Assembly (NCBI GenBank): GCA_934636425.1
Contig: CAKUAV010000015.1
Coordinates: forward strand, 1-32,922
DNA from: an uncultured Clostridia bacterium
GTDB lineage: Bacteria > Bacillota > Clostridia > Christensenellales > Aristaeellaceae
Length of the DNA stretch: 32,922 bases
Direction of reading: 5' to 3'
Below, one piece after another: positions 6,216 through 14,051 of this stretch (positions are counted from its first letter, which is position 1; each line of letters opens with the position of its first letter). The notes under the pieces were generated by a model. That model was not told the origin of the DNA and did not search any database. It was given only the letters and a program-made list of their open reading frames with translations. The translations under genes were made by a program, and so were the position numbers.

Positions 6216-7775
6216 ATGCGCAATCGATTGCGGAAGGACGTCTGTCGCGTGCTCGCGCTCGTGACGGCGCTCCTCATTCTGCTCGGCTGCGCGCCCGTTT
6301 CAGCCGAGGATACCGTCCTTGAGACAAAGGCGCTCATAGACGGTATCCTTTCGTATAAGCTGAATGCGGCGGGCGCGGCCGGCGTTCAGGACTGGCTCGA
6401 CCATCAGGCGGCCGAAAGCGCGGCGGGCGAGGTCTGGTGGGCGCTCTCGCTGCGCGCCTGCGACGAGACGCTCGATTTTTCCGCCTATGCGGACGCGCTG
6501 GAAGAAACCGTGCGCGATCATGCGCCCAGCGGCGCGTCGGCGCGGGAAAAGCTGGCGCTGGCGCTCGTCGCCTGCGGACGCGGGGACAATGCGTTCGTTC
6601 AGGAAACCTGCGACGAGGCCATAGGCGCGCAGGGGATCATGAGCCTGATATTCGGGCTGCATCTCATATCGAACGGGCGGGAAAGCGCGCTCTATACGCG
6701 CAAGGCGCTGATCGATGCGCTCGCGGCGCTCCAGCTTTCAGACGGCGGCTGGGCGCTCATGGGCGATGCGGGCGACGTGGATGTGACCGCCATGGCGCTT
6801 CAGGCGCTCGCGCTCTGCGGCGGCGCGGAGGGGAGCGTCGGGCGGGGGCTGTCCTTTCTCTCTGCGCGGCAGAACGACGACGGCGGCTACAGCGGCTTTG
6901 ACGGCCCCAACGCGGAAAGCACGGCGCAGGTGATCATCGCGCTGACGGCGCTCTCCGTCGATCCGCTCTCCGACGCGCGCTTTATAAAAGCCGGGCGCAG
7001 CGCCGTGGACGCGCTGAAGGACTATCGCCTGGCGGACGGCAGCTTTGCGCACGTTCCGGGCGGCGCGTCCAACGCCTCGGCGACGACGCAGGCGCTCATG
7101 GCGCTTTCGGCGCTCTACAGCTATCAGAGCGGCGGCCGCGCGTTTTACGATTTCAGCGCCGTGCCGCAGGAAGCGGTGGGCAAAGCGTTTTCGCTCGGAT
7201 GGCGCGCGTGGACGTGCATTGCGCTGGGCGCGGCGGCGGCGCTGATCTGCCTGATACTGTTTGTCACGGGCAGGCGGCACTATAAGAACTATCTGTTCGC
7301 GCTCGGGCTGTGCGGCGCGCTGTGCCTGCTCGTCTGCTTTGTCAACATCCGCTCGGCAGAGGAGTACTACGGCCATACCGATGAAAAGGGCGAAATCGTC
7401 GGTCAGGCGGTCATGACAATACGCTGCGACACGCTGCTCGGCCGCGCGCAGAGCGAGCATGTCCCCGAGGACGGCGTGATACTGCCCGAAACGACGTTTG
7501 ACATCGAGGCGGGCGAGACGGTCTACGATCTGCTGGTCGAGGCGGCGCGCGTCTATAAGATTCAGATGGAGAGCGAGGGCGCGGGCGGCATGGTCTATGT
7601 GTCCGGCATAGGCTATCTGTATGAGTTTGACCATGGCGATCTGTCCGGCTGGATGTACCGCGTCAACGGCGAAACGCCCTCTGTGGGCTGCGCGGAATAC
7701 GCGCTTTCGGACGGCGATCAGGTCGAATGGCTCTATACCTGCGATCTGGGGAACGATCTGGAGCCGGCGGCGTGA
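6216..7775 (+). CDS. Transcobalamin-like membrane protein: alpha-barrel domain, two TM helices, DUF4430 domain
   Basis: The 519-residue protein combines the two folds that make animal B12 carriers. Residues 1-34 hold a signal sequence, with a lipobox-like LLGC and a VSA/ED site. Residues ~35-325 are alpha-helical, with prenyltransferase/terpene-cyclase-type repeats such as LSDGGWALMGD and RQNDDGGYSGFDG. Two membrane helices follow (~332-352 and ~360-377) with only a short basic turn between them. Residues ~400-515 are a DUF4430 domain with the diagnostic SGWMYRVNGETPSVGCAEY and LSDGDQVEWLYT. Both globular domains should lie outside the membrane. The riboswitch upstream and ECF importer downstream make cobalamin the likely ligand. 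Terpene cyclase activity is unlikely: no DxDD-type acid motif is seen and the export signal is clear. Confidence 0.8.
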   Translation: MRNRLRKDVCRVLALVTALLILLGCAPVSAEDTVLETKALIDGILSYKLNAAGAAGVQDWLDHQAAESAAGEVWWALSLRACDETLDFSAYADALEETVRDHAPSGASAREKLALALVACGRGDNAFVQETCDEAIGAQGIMSLIFGLHLISNGRESALYTRKALIDALAALQLSDGGWALMGDAGDVDVTAMALQALALCGGAEGSVGRGLSFLSARQNDDGGYSGFDGPNAESTAQVIIALTALSVDPLSDARFIKAGRSAVDALKDYRLADGSFAHVPGGASNASATTQALMALSALYSYQSGGRAFYDFSAVPQEAVGKAFSLGWRAWTCIALGAAAALICLILFVTGRRHYKNYLFALGLCGALCLLVCFVNIRSAEEYYGHTDEKGEIVGQAVMTIRCDTLLGRAQSEHVPEDGVILPETTFDIEAGETVYDLLVEAARVYKIQMESEGAGGMVYVSGIGYLYEFDHGDLSGWMYRVNGETPSVGCAEYALSDGDQVEWLYTCDLGNDLEPAA

Positions 7776-7940
7776 GATGCGCGCGAGACAGCCTGAAGCG
7801 CAGGAAGAATCGGAAGCCGGTGCGCGTTATACGGAGGAAATCGCCGAGTCGAGCGGATTACGCAGGGCGCGGATAATGCGTTTTGGCACACTCGGGCGGT
7901 ACAAGGGCAGGCTGAGTCGTCGGATTCGCCGTCCCTTTTC
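7776..7940. other. Intergenic leader-like stretch before the ECF genes
   Basis: About 165 bp between the transcobalamin-like gene and the in-operon terminator hold no gene. The words GGAAGCCGGTGCG and CGAGTC recall parts of a cobalamin aptamer, but the B12 box is absent, so a second riboswitch is not called. Function is unknown. Confidence 0.4.
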
Positions 7941-7969
7941 AGGAAAGGCATGGCGTGCCTTCCTTTTTA
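7941..7969 (+). terminator. Terminator hairpin inside the B12 locus
   Basis: AGGAAAGGCA (7941-7950) pairs with TGCCTTCCT (7956-7964), with one bulged A and a TGGCG loop, and runs straight into a TTTTT tract. It should stop or attenuate transcription between the surface-protein genes and the ECF transporter genes, giving unequal amounts of the two, unless it is bypassed. Confidence 0.7.
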
Positions 7970-8048
7970 TGGCGCAGTGAGAAAATCGGGAACGAAGGCA
8001 AGGCGCGCGCCGTCGATATGGGCGGGCGCGGCGAGGGGAGGATGGGCG

Positions 8049-8924
8049 ATGGGGGCGCTGGACAGGCGGCATCCCGCGGCGGTGTTTGTCTACTTTGCGG
8101 GCGTTATGGCGGTTGCCATGCTGACGCTCAATCCCGCGCTGCTGCTGCTCTCGCTGCTGGGCGGCGCGCTGCTGCGGCTCGTTCGGGGCGAGGCGCGGCT
8201 TTCCGCGCTGCTGTTTTCGCTGGCGCTGTTTGCCGCAATGACGCTGATCAATCCGCTCTTTAATCACAACGGCGTGACGGTGCTCTTCGTGCTGGGCGAC
8301 AGTCCCGTGACGCTGGAGGCGCTTCTCTTCGGCGCGGCCTCGGCGGCGATGATCGCGGCGGCGCTGACGTGGTGCCGCGTCCTCTCGGGCGTGCTGGGCG
8401 AGGACAAGCTGCTCTATCTCTTCGCGCGCATATCGCCGCGCGTCGCGCTGGTCGTGTCCATGGCGCTGCGGGGCGCGGGTCTGTTCTCCGAGCAGGCGCA
8501 GCGCGTGCGGCGCGCGCAGAAGGGGCTGGGGCTCTATAAAGAGGACAACATCGTCGATGCGATTCGCTCGGACACGCGCGTGTTCTCGATTCTGGTCACA
8601 TGGGCGCTGGAAAACGGCGTGATTACGGCGGACAGCATGGCGGCGCGCGGCTATGGATCGGCGTGGCGCACGGCCTTCTCGCGCTATCGCTTCACGCGGG
8701 GCGACGCCATGCTGCTGGCGGCGGGGCTGCTCATGACGACTCTGTCGCTCTGGGGCGTGCTTTCAGGCGCGCTGGACGTGAAATACTATCCCGCCGTGCG
8801 CTGGGCGGAAACGTCGCCGCTGGGCTGGGCGGCGCTGATCGGGTATGGCATACTGGCGCTCTTGCCGGCGCTGCTGGAAGGAGGGGAACGGCTGAAATGG
8901 CGCTTCTTGAGATCGAAAATCTGA
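8049..8924 (+). CDS. ECF transporter T component (energy-coupling transmembrane protein)
   Basis: The 291-residue membrane protein is the EcfT-type scaffold that couples ATP hydrolysis to movement of the vitamin-binding S component. It has the HPAAVFVYFAGV start typical of EcfT, about five or six hydrophobic helices (9-27, 35-55, 60-80, 95-125, 225-245, 262-280) and a long cytoplasmic helical segment at ~130-210. The Ala-Arg-Gly coupling motif appears as AARGYG near 200. Start ATG 8049 is chosen because GAGGGGAGG lies seven bases upstream; the open frame extends 33 codons further without a good site. The last 28 bases overlap the ATPase gene. In the naming used for predicted cobalamin ECF systems this would be one of the CbrTUV set. 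Confidence 0.85.
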   Translation: MGALDRRHPAAVFVYFAGVMAVAMLTLNPALLLLSLLGGALLRLVRGEARLSALLFSLALFAAMTLINPLFNHNGVTVLFVLGDSPVTLEALLFGAASAAMIAAALTWCRVLSGVLGEDKLLYLFARISPRVALVVSMALRGAGLFSEQAQRVRRAQKGLGLYKEDNIVDAIRSDTRVFSILVTWALENGVITADSMAARGYGSAWRTAFSRYRFTRGDAMLLAAGLLMTTLSLWGVLSGALDVKYYPAVRWAETSPLGWAALIGYGILALLPALLEGGERLKWRFLRSKI

Positions 8925-10501
8925 GCTTTGCCTATCCGCAGGGCAAAGGGCGCGTGCTGGACGACGTCTCCTTCTCGCTGGAGCGCGGCGATTTTCTGCT
9001 GGTGTGCGGCGCGACCGGCAGCGGCAAGTCGACGCTGCTTCGCTGTCTCAAGCGCGAGCTCACGCCGCTGGGCAATTTGTCGGGGCGCATACGCTATGCG
9101 GGAAAGCCGCTTGCCGAGCTGCCCGAGCGCGAGAACGCGCGCCTGATCGGCTTTGTGGGGCAGAAGCCGGAGCAGCAGCTGGTGACCGACAAGGTGTGGC
9201 ATGAGCTGGCGTTCGGATTGGAGAATCTGGGCGCGCCGTCATCGCTCATTCGCCGCCGCGTGGCCGAGACGGCCGCGTATTTCGATCTGGAGGACTGCTT
9301 TGAAAGGGACGTTTCGTCGCTCTCGGGCGGGCAGAAGCAGCTGGTCAATCTGGCGGCGGTCATGGCGATGCGCCCGGAAATACTGCTGCTGGACGAGCCG
9401 ACGGCGCAGCTCGATCCCATCGCGGCGGAAAACTTTCTCTCCACGCTCGAAAAGCTCAACCGGGAATTGTCGCTCACGATTGTATTGATCGAGCATCGTC
9501 TGGAGGAGACGCTGCCGCTGTCAAATCGCGTCCTGGCGCTCGAAAACGGAAAAACGCTGGTCTTTGACGAGACGCGGCGCGCGGCGCGGGCGCTGAGGGA
9601 GCATCCCGTTCTGTCCCGCGCGCTGCCCGGCGCGCTTCGGCTGTCGGCGCTTCTTCACGAGGACGCCTGTCCGCTCACAGTGCGCGAGGGGCGCGCTCTG
9701 CTCGAGAGGCGCGGCGGCGCGTTCCGGACGCTGAGCGACGAAATGCATGACGAAAGGCGCGCGGCGGCGCTGTCCTTCAGGGACGTGTATTTCCGCTACG
9801 GCCGCTCGGGCGAGGACGTGCTGCGCGGCGCGTCGTTTCGGGCGGCGCAGGGCGAGATCACCTGCCTGCTGGGCGGCAACGGCGCGGGCAAATCGACGCT
9901 TCTGGGCTGCGCGGCGGGGCTTTTGAGGCCGTATGCCGGGCGCATTGAGGTATTCGGAAAGTCCATACGCTCGTATAAGGGACAGGCGCTCTATCAGGGC
10001 GTAATGGCGATGCTGCCTCAGGACGTCGAGACGATGTTTCTCGCGTCCACTGTGCGCGAGGAGCTGAAAGACGTCGATTATTCGGCGTTTCCGGTCGATT
10101 TTGCGCCGCTTCTGGACAAGCATCCCTACGATCTCTCCGGCGGCGAGCAGCAGGCGCTGGGGCTCGTCAAGGCGCTGGCGGCCAAGCCGCGCCTTTTGCT
10201 GCTGGACGAGCCGACAAAGGGGCTGGACGCGCGCGCCCGCGACGCTGTGGCGGAGATATTGAGGGCGCTCAGGGCGCAGGGGCTGAGCATTGTGTGCGTG
10301 ACGCACGATGTGGAGTTCGCCGCGGCGTGCGCCGACCGGTGCGCGCTGTTTTTCCGGGGGGACGCTGTGTCCGCGGACAGGCCGCGCGCGTTCTTTGGCG
10401 GCAACGCCTATTATGTGCCGGCGGCGGGGCGCATGGCGCGCGGGCTGTGCGAGGGCGCGCTCACCGTGGAGGAGCTGGCCGCCGCGGAGGAAAGGGCATG
10501 A
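8897..10501 (+). CDS. ECF transporter fused double ATPase (A-A' component)
   Basis: The 534-residue protein contains two ABC ATPase domains in one chain. The first has Walker A GATGSGKST at 38-46, signature LSGGQ at 142-146 and Walker B LLLDEPTAQLD. The second has Walker A GGNGAGKST at 326-334, signature LSGGE at 413-417 and Walker B LLLDEPTKGLD. Both halves look catalytically complete. It replaces the usual pair EcfA/EcfA' and powers vitamin uptake through the T component encoded just upstream. The start overlaps the T gene by 28 bp and the stop overlaps the S gene start in ATGA, so the three are translated as a unit with a fixed ratio. Confidence 0.92.
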   Translation: MALLEIENLSFAYPQGKGRVLDDVSFSLERGDFLLVCGATGSGKSTLLRCLKRELTPLGNLSGRIRYAGKPLAELPERENARLIGFVGQKPEQQLVTDKVWHELAFGLENLGAPSSLIRRRVAETAAYFDLEDCFERDVSSLSGGQKQLVNLAAVMAMRPEILLLDEPTAQLDPIAAENFLSTLEKLNRELSLTIVLIEHRLEETLPLSNRVLALENGKTLVFDETRRAARALREHPVLSRALPGALRLSALLHEDACPLTVREGRALLERRGGAFRTLSDEMHDERRAAALSFRDVYFRYGRSGEDVLRGASFRAAQGEITCLLGGNGAGKSTLLGCAAGLLRPYAGRIEVFGKSIRSYKGQALYQGVMAMLPQDVETMFLASTVREELKDVDYSAFPVDFAPLLDKHPYDLSGGEQQALGLVKALAAKPRLLLLDEPTKGLDARARDAVAEILRALRAQGLSIVCVTHDVEFAAACADRCALFFRGDAVSADRPRAFFGGNAYYVPAAGRMARGLCEGALTVEELAAAEERA

Positions 10502-11184
10502 TCGTCATAAAAAGCGAGAGGCTCAGGCGGGCGATTCGGCGCGGCGTGCCGTTTTTTGTCGTTCCGGCGCTGGCGCTGAGCGGCGCTGTGCTGACGGGGC
10601 GCGGGCAGTATGCGCTGGTCATATCGCTGGTGTGCGCCGCGTCGTTTCTGCTGTTCGCGGCGGGCTTTGAGCGAAGAAAGACGGGCGCGCGCCGGCTGGT
10701 CGTGGCGTCGGTCATGACGGCGCTCGCCGTGGCGGGGCGCTTCATTCCGCTCGTGAAGCCGGTGGCCGCGCTGACGATCATATCGGCGCTCTATCTGGGC
10801 GGCGAGGCGGGCTTCCTGACCGGCGCGCTGACGGCGCTCATATCGAATTTCTATTTCGGGCAGGGGCCGTGGACGCCGTTTCAGATGATGGCGTGGGGGC
10901 TGGTCGGGCTGATCGCGGGGCTGCTGGCCGCGCCGCTGAGGAAGAGCAGGGCGCTTCTGCTGATATACGGGCTGCTCTCCGGCGTCGGCTATTCCATGAT
11001 TATGGACGTGTGGACGGTGCTGTGGTACGGGCAGGGCTTCAACATGTCGCTCTATCTGGCCGCGCTGGTCACCGCGCTGCCGCACACGGCGCTCTACGCC
11101 GCCTCCAATGTGATTTATCTTGCGCTCTTCGCGCGGCCGTTTGGGGAAAAGCTGGAGCGGCTGCGGGTCAAATACGGCGTGTAG
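10498..11184 (+). CDS. ECF transporter S component, predicted cobalamin-specific
   Basis: The 228-residue membrane protein has about six to seven helices and the S-component landmark ALAVAGRFIP, then SNFYFGQGPWTPFQMMAWG (~115-133). That last motif marks a distinct S-component family which, as I recall, includes the predicted or proven cobalamin-binding CbrT-like proteins. It binds the vitamin outside and tumbles in the membrane to release it inside. The start is fixed by ATGA overlap with the ATPase stop. The first ~70 residues add two helices in front of the usual S-component core. The riboswitch and the transcobalamin-like genes upstream strongly support B12 or a related corrinoid as substrate; no assay can be read from sequence. 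Confidence 0.82.
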   Translation: MIVIKSERLRRAIRRGVPFFVVPALALSGAVLTGRGQYALVISLVCAASFLLFAAGFERRKTGARRLVVASVMTALAVAGRFIPLVKPVAALTIISALYLGGEAGFLTGALTALISNFYFGQGPWTPFQMMAWGLVGLIAGLLAAPLRKSRALLLIYGLLSGVGYSMIMDVWTVLWYGQGFNMSLYLAALVTALPHTALYAASNVIYLALFARPFGEKLERLRVKYGV

Positions 11185-11256
11185 CGCATGCAGCGCGCCG
11201 CAATGCGGGCGGGACAGAAACCGCGTCATAAAATGATAAATATCTGTCACAAGGGG

Positions 11257-11285
11257 TAGCCAGAAGCGGAAAACTGATGTATAAT
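11257..11285 (+). promoter_or_regulatory. Promoter of the hydrogenase operon
   Basis: A perfect TATAAT at 11280-11285 stands 17 bp after TAGCCA (11257-11262, four of six matches to the -35 consensus). The transcript would have a leader of ~130 nt with an imperfect GGCGCG/CGCGCC pairing at 11360-11392. No known riboswitch is recognised in it. Confidence 0.55.
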
Positions 11286-11421
11286 TGAAAAGAGAATCTG
11301 GAGCCAGTCCCCGTGCAGCGCCATTTGGGCGATCATTGAGGGCGGCTCGGTCGAATTGAAGGCGCGCTATATGACAGGCGGACGTCGCGCCTGAACGGAA
11401 AAGAGCTAGGAGGAGAATAAT

Positions 11422-11661
11422 ATGAAGGTTACCGTGTGTATCGGAAGTTCATGTCATTTGAAGGGCTCTCGTCAAGTGGTGGAGCGGCTGCAGAAGCTGA
11501 TTGCGGACAACAACCTGCAGGACAAGGTCGAACTGGGCGGCACGTTCTGCATGGGCAAGTGTCAGGAGGGCGTGTGCGTCAATGTGAACGACGAGTTTCA
11601 CTCTGTGTCGCCGCAGTCCGTGGACAATTTCTTCAAGACGGCGATTTTGCCCCGGGCGTGA
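11422..11661 (+). CDS. Thioredoxin-fold [2Fe-2S] ferredoxin-domain protein
   Basis: The 79-residue protein resembles the C-terminal thioredoxin-like ferredoxin domain of NuoE/HoxE-type subunits. Cysteines at 6 and 11 (CIGSSC) and 43 and 47 (CMGKC) form the CxxxxC...CxxxC pattern expected to bind one [2Fe-2S] cluster; another Cys is at 52. Such small proteins pass electrons to or from hydrogenases. Start ATG 11422 follows a strong AGGAGGAG site. It is the first gene of the operon with the [FeFe] hydrogenase 116 bp downstream, so it is the likely electron partner. Confidence 0.85.
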   Translation: MKVTVCIGSSCHLKGSRQVVERLQKLIADNNLQDKVELGGTFCMGKCQEGVCVNVNDEFHSVSPQSVDNFFKTAILPRA

Positions 11662-11777
11662 CGCGACGAAAGGGGAAACGCTCAGGCATAACCATGGCGA
11701 ACGCGGGGGCCTGAGAGCCTGGCCGCGTTTTGGGCGCGCCGGTTGGAACAGTCAGTGTCGAGTAGGAAAGGATGGGT

Positions 11778-13202
11778 GTGCCCGTGCACAAGTTTGACAC
11801 AAAGGTTCAGCATCTCAAATATAAGGTTCTGCGGGAGGTGGCCCGTCAGGCGTGGAACGATACGCTGACGGAAAACCTGCTCAACATTCCGCAGATCATC
11901 ATACCCGGCAAGGAAGCGACGATGCGCTGCTGCGTCTATAAGGAGCGCGCCATCTTGGGCGAGCGCGTCAAGCTGGCGATGGGCGGCGACAAGAGCAACC
12001 CCAACGTCATCGAGGTCATCGAGATCGCCTGCGACGAATGTCCCGTGGGCGGCTATGAAGTGACCGAGTCCTGCCGCGGCTGTCTGGCGCACCGCTGCGA
12101 TGACGTGTGCAAGAAAAAGGCGCTCTACTTTGACGAGCATCATGTGGCGCACATCGACAAGACGAAGTGCGTGGAGTGCGGCATGTGCGCCAAGGTCTGC
12201 CCGTATTCGGCCATCGTGAGCCGCAAGCGCCCCTGCCAGAACGCCTGCAAGGTCAAGGCCATCACGATCAACGAGGACAAGTCCGCCGCGATACTCAACG
12301 AGAAGTGCATCTCCTGCGGCGCGTGCGTCTATCAGTGCCCCTTCGGCGCGATCATGGACAAGTCGTTCATACTGGACGCCATAAAGCTGCTCAAGGAAGC
12401 GCCCGAAACCGGCAACAAGGTCTATGCCGTCGTGGCGCCCTCCATCGCCAGCCAGTTCACATACGCCAAGCTGGGTCAGGTCATCACCGGCCTCAAAAAG
12501 CTGGGCTTCCACACCGTCGTCGAGGCGGCGCTGGGCGCGGACATGGTGGCGCAGGCCGAATCGAAGGAACTGGCCGAGAAGGGCTTTTTGACCAGCTCCT
12601 GCTGCCCGGCGTTCGTGACCTACATTCATCAGGCCTTCCCCAAGCTGGCCGAATACATATCGCACAATCTCTCGCCCATGGCGATGATTTCCCGCTATAT
12701 CAAGGAGACCACGCCCGGCGCGAAGATCATCTTTATCGGGCCCTGCACGGCCAAGAAGATGGAAATCCAGCAGGACAGCGTCCGCGAGTGGGTGGACGTC
12801 GCGCTGACGTTCGAGGAGCTTCAGGCGCTCTTTGACAGCCGCGATCTGGACATCACCACGCTGGAAGAGGGCGTGCTGGACAACGCGTCCTACTACGGCC
12901 GCATATTCGCGCGCTGCGGCGGCCTGAGCGACGCTGTGGCCGAGGGTCTCAAGGAGCAGGGCATCGACTTTGATCTCAAGGCCTGCTCGTGCGACGGCAT
13001 CGAGGCCTGCCGCATGGCGCTGCTCAAGGCGAGCCGCAATGTGCTGGACGCCAACTTCATCGAGGGCATGGCCTGCATCGGCGGCTGCATCGGCGGCGCG
13101 GGCTGCCTGACGCACGGCGAGAAGAACCGCGCCGAGGTGGACAAATACGGCCATGAGGCGCACGAGAAGACAATCGCCGAGGCGGTGTCCGTGCTGAAGT
13201 AA
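11778..13202 (+). CDS. [FeFe] hydrogenase, group-B-like, with N-terminal 4Fe-4S domains
   Basis: The 474-residue enzyme reversibly makes or oxidises H2. The N-terminal half carries cysteine clusters: CRGCLAHRC, the 4Fe-4S motif CVECGMCAKVCPYSAI, CQNAC, and CISCGACVYQCPFGAI. The H-cluster domain has L1 TSSCCPAF (T272-F279), L2 PCTAKK (322-327) and L3 ACIGGCIGGAGC (432-443). The expected H-cluster ligands C276, C323, C433 and C437 are all present, as is C275, which matches the proton-transfer Cys. The L3 loop lacks the usual ACPGGC..GGGQ form, consistent with the poorly studied group B. Start GTG 11778 is preferred, since the AGGAAAGG site ends only six bases upstream; ATG 11772 would have no spacing. 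Physiologically it probably disposes of, or senses, fermentation electrons (inference). Confidence 0.9.
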   Translation: MPVHKFDTKVQHLKYKVLREVARQAWNDTLTENLLNIPQIIIPGKEATMRCCVYKERAILGERVKLAMGGDKSNPNVIEVIEIACDECPVGGYEVTESCRGCLAHRCDDVCKKKALYFDEHHVAHIDKTKCVECGMCAKVCPYSAIVSRKRPCQNACKVKAITINEDKSAAILNEKCISCGACVYQCPFGAIMDKSFILDAIKLLKEAPETGNKVYAVVAPSIASQFTYAKLGQVITGLKKLGFHTVVEAALGADMVAQAESKELAEKGFLTSSCCPAFVTYIHQAFPKLAEYISHNLSPMAMISRYIKETTPGAKIIFIGPCTAKKMEIQQDSVREWVDVALTFEELQALFDSRDLDITTLEEGVLDNASYYGRIFARCGGLSDAVAEGLKEQGIDFDLKACSCDGIEACRMALLKASRNVLDANFIEGMACIGGCIGGAGCLTHGEKNRAEVDKYGHEAHEKTIAEAVSVLK

Positions 13203-13221
13203 GCTGCTGGGAGGCCTGCGC

Positions 13222-13641
13222 ATGAACATACTGGTTATCGACGCGCAGGGCGGCGGCATCGGCCGGCAGGTCGTTCCGGCGCTCAAGAAGGCCTATCCGG
13301 ACGCGTGCGTCGTCGCCGTGGGCACCAACGCCATGGCGACGGCCGCCATGCTCAAATCGGGCGCGGATCACGCCGCCACCGGCGAGAACGCCGTGATCGT
13401 GAACTGCCGCCGCGCCGACGTGATCGTCGGCCCCGTGGGCGTGGTGATCGCCGATTCGCTCTATGGCGAGGTCACGCCTGCCATGGCCGTGGCCGTCGGA
13501 CAGAGCAGCGCCCGGCGCATACTCATTCCGGTCAATCACTGCGACAATGTGATCGTCGGCGTGAGCGATCCGGGCATGGCGCGCCTGATCGACGAGGTGG
13601 TCGCGCAGGTCGGCCGCATGGACGGACAAAAGGCGGACTGA
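13222..13641 (+). CDS. DUF3842 family protein
   Basis: The 139-residue protein matches the DUF3842 family, small cytoplasmic proteins of clostridia with no known function. It starts with a Rossmann-like MNILVIDAQGGGIGRQ, which suggests nucleotide binding, followed by AVGTNAMATAAMLKSGAD and ADSLYGEVTPAMA blocks. It follows the hydrogenase gene by 19 bp with its own GGGAGG site. Position suggests a link with the hydrogenase or with cofactor sensing, but this is context only. Confidence 0.88.
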   Translation: MNILVIDAQGGGIGRQVVPALKKAYPDACVVAVGTNAMATAAMLKSGADHAATGENAVIVNCRRADVIVGPVGVVIADSLYGEVTPAMAVAVGQSSARRILIPVNHCDNVIVGVSDPGMARLIDEVVAQVGRMDGQKAD

Positions 13642-13752
13642 GCCGCAAAAAGCGCGTTTCAAGCGTCCCTGAAGGCGGCGTGAGGCTGCTCCGGGCGCGA
13701 AAGCATCGCCGGAGCGCCTGCCTTCGGCTGCGGGCTTGCGATTATATGGGCA

Positions 13753-13804
13753 GAAGGCATACGGCTTTTCTGAAGAAGAGTCCTATGCTTTCTTTTGCTT
13801 TTTC
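13753..13804 (+). terminator. Rho-independent terminator of the hydrogenase operon
   Basis: GAAGGCAT (13753-13760) pairs with ATGCTTTC (13785-13792), and inside it GGCTTTTC pairs with GAAGAGTC around a TGAA loop, counting G-U pairs. The long stem runs into TTTTGCTTTTTC. Confidence 0.85.
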
Positions 13805-14051
13805 ACGAAAAACCGGGTTCATCGCGGCAATGCGGGGCGCGCAAGGGCGGAGCATCGGCGCGCTTTATGGCTTGGCCGCAAAAAGACAGGCGGGGAAGGC
13901 GCGGCTGCGCACTCCCGGCGTGGGAAGGTCTGCGCGGCGGGCGTTTGCCTCGGCGGATCCGGGGTTAGCGGGGGCGCGAAGGAGCTTGCGTCTTGCGCCA
14001 TCGGCTTTGCGGGGCGAGATACACTTTTTGTTGCAGACGGGGGATGGATAC
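13805..14051. other. Intergenic region before the orphan ECF S component
   Basis: About 250 bp with no credible gene, repeat or recognised riboswitch. A ligand-responsive leader might be expected before a vitamin transporter gene, but no known aptamer core was found. The promoter of the next gene was not identified. Confidence 0.4.

Noticed and set aside
6216..7775. Terpene cyclase/prenyltransferase enzyme
   Set aside because: The helical repeats resemble those folds, but the acid catalytic motif is not seen, the protein has an export signal and DUF4430 domain, and its context is B12 uptake.
7790..7940. Second cobalamin riboswitch before the ECF T gene
   Set aside because: Some words resemble the aptamer core, but no AATCC-type core and no B12 box can be found.
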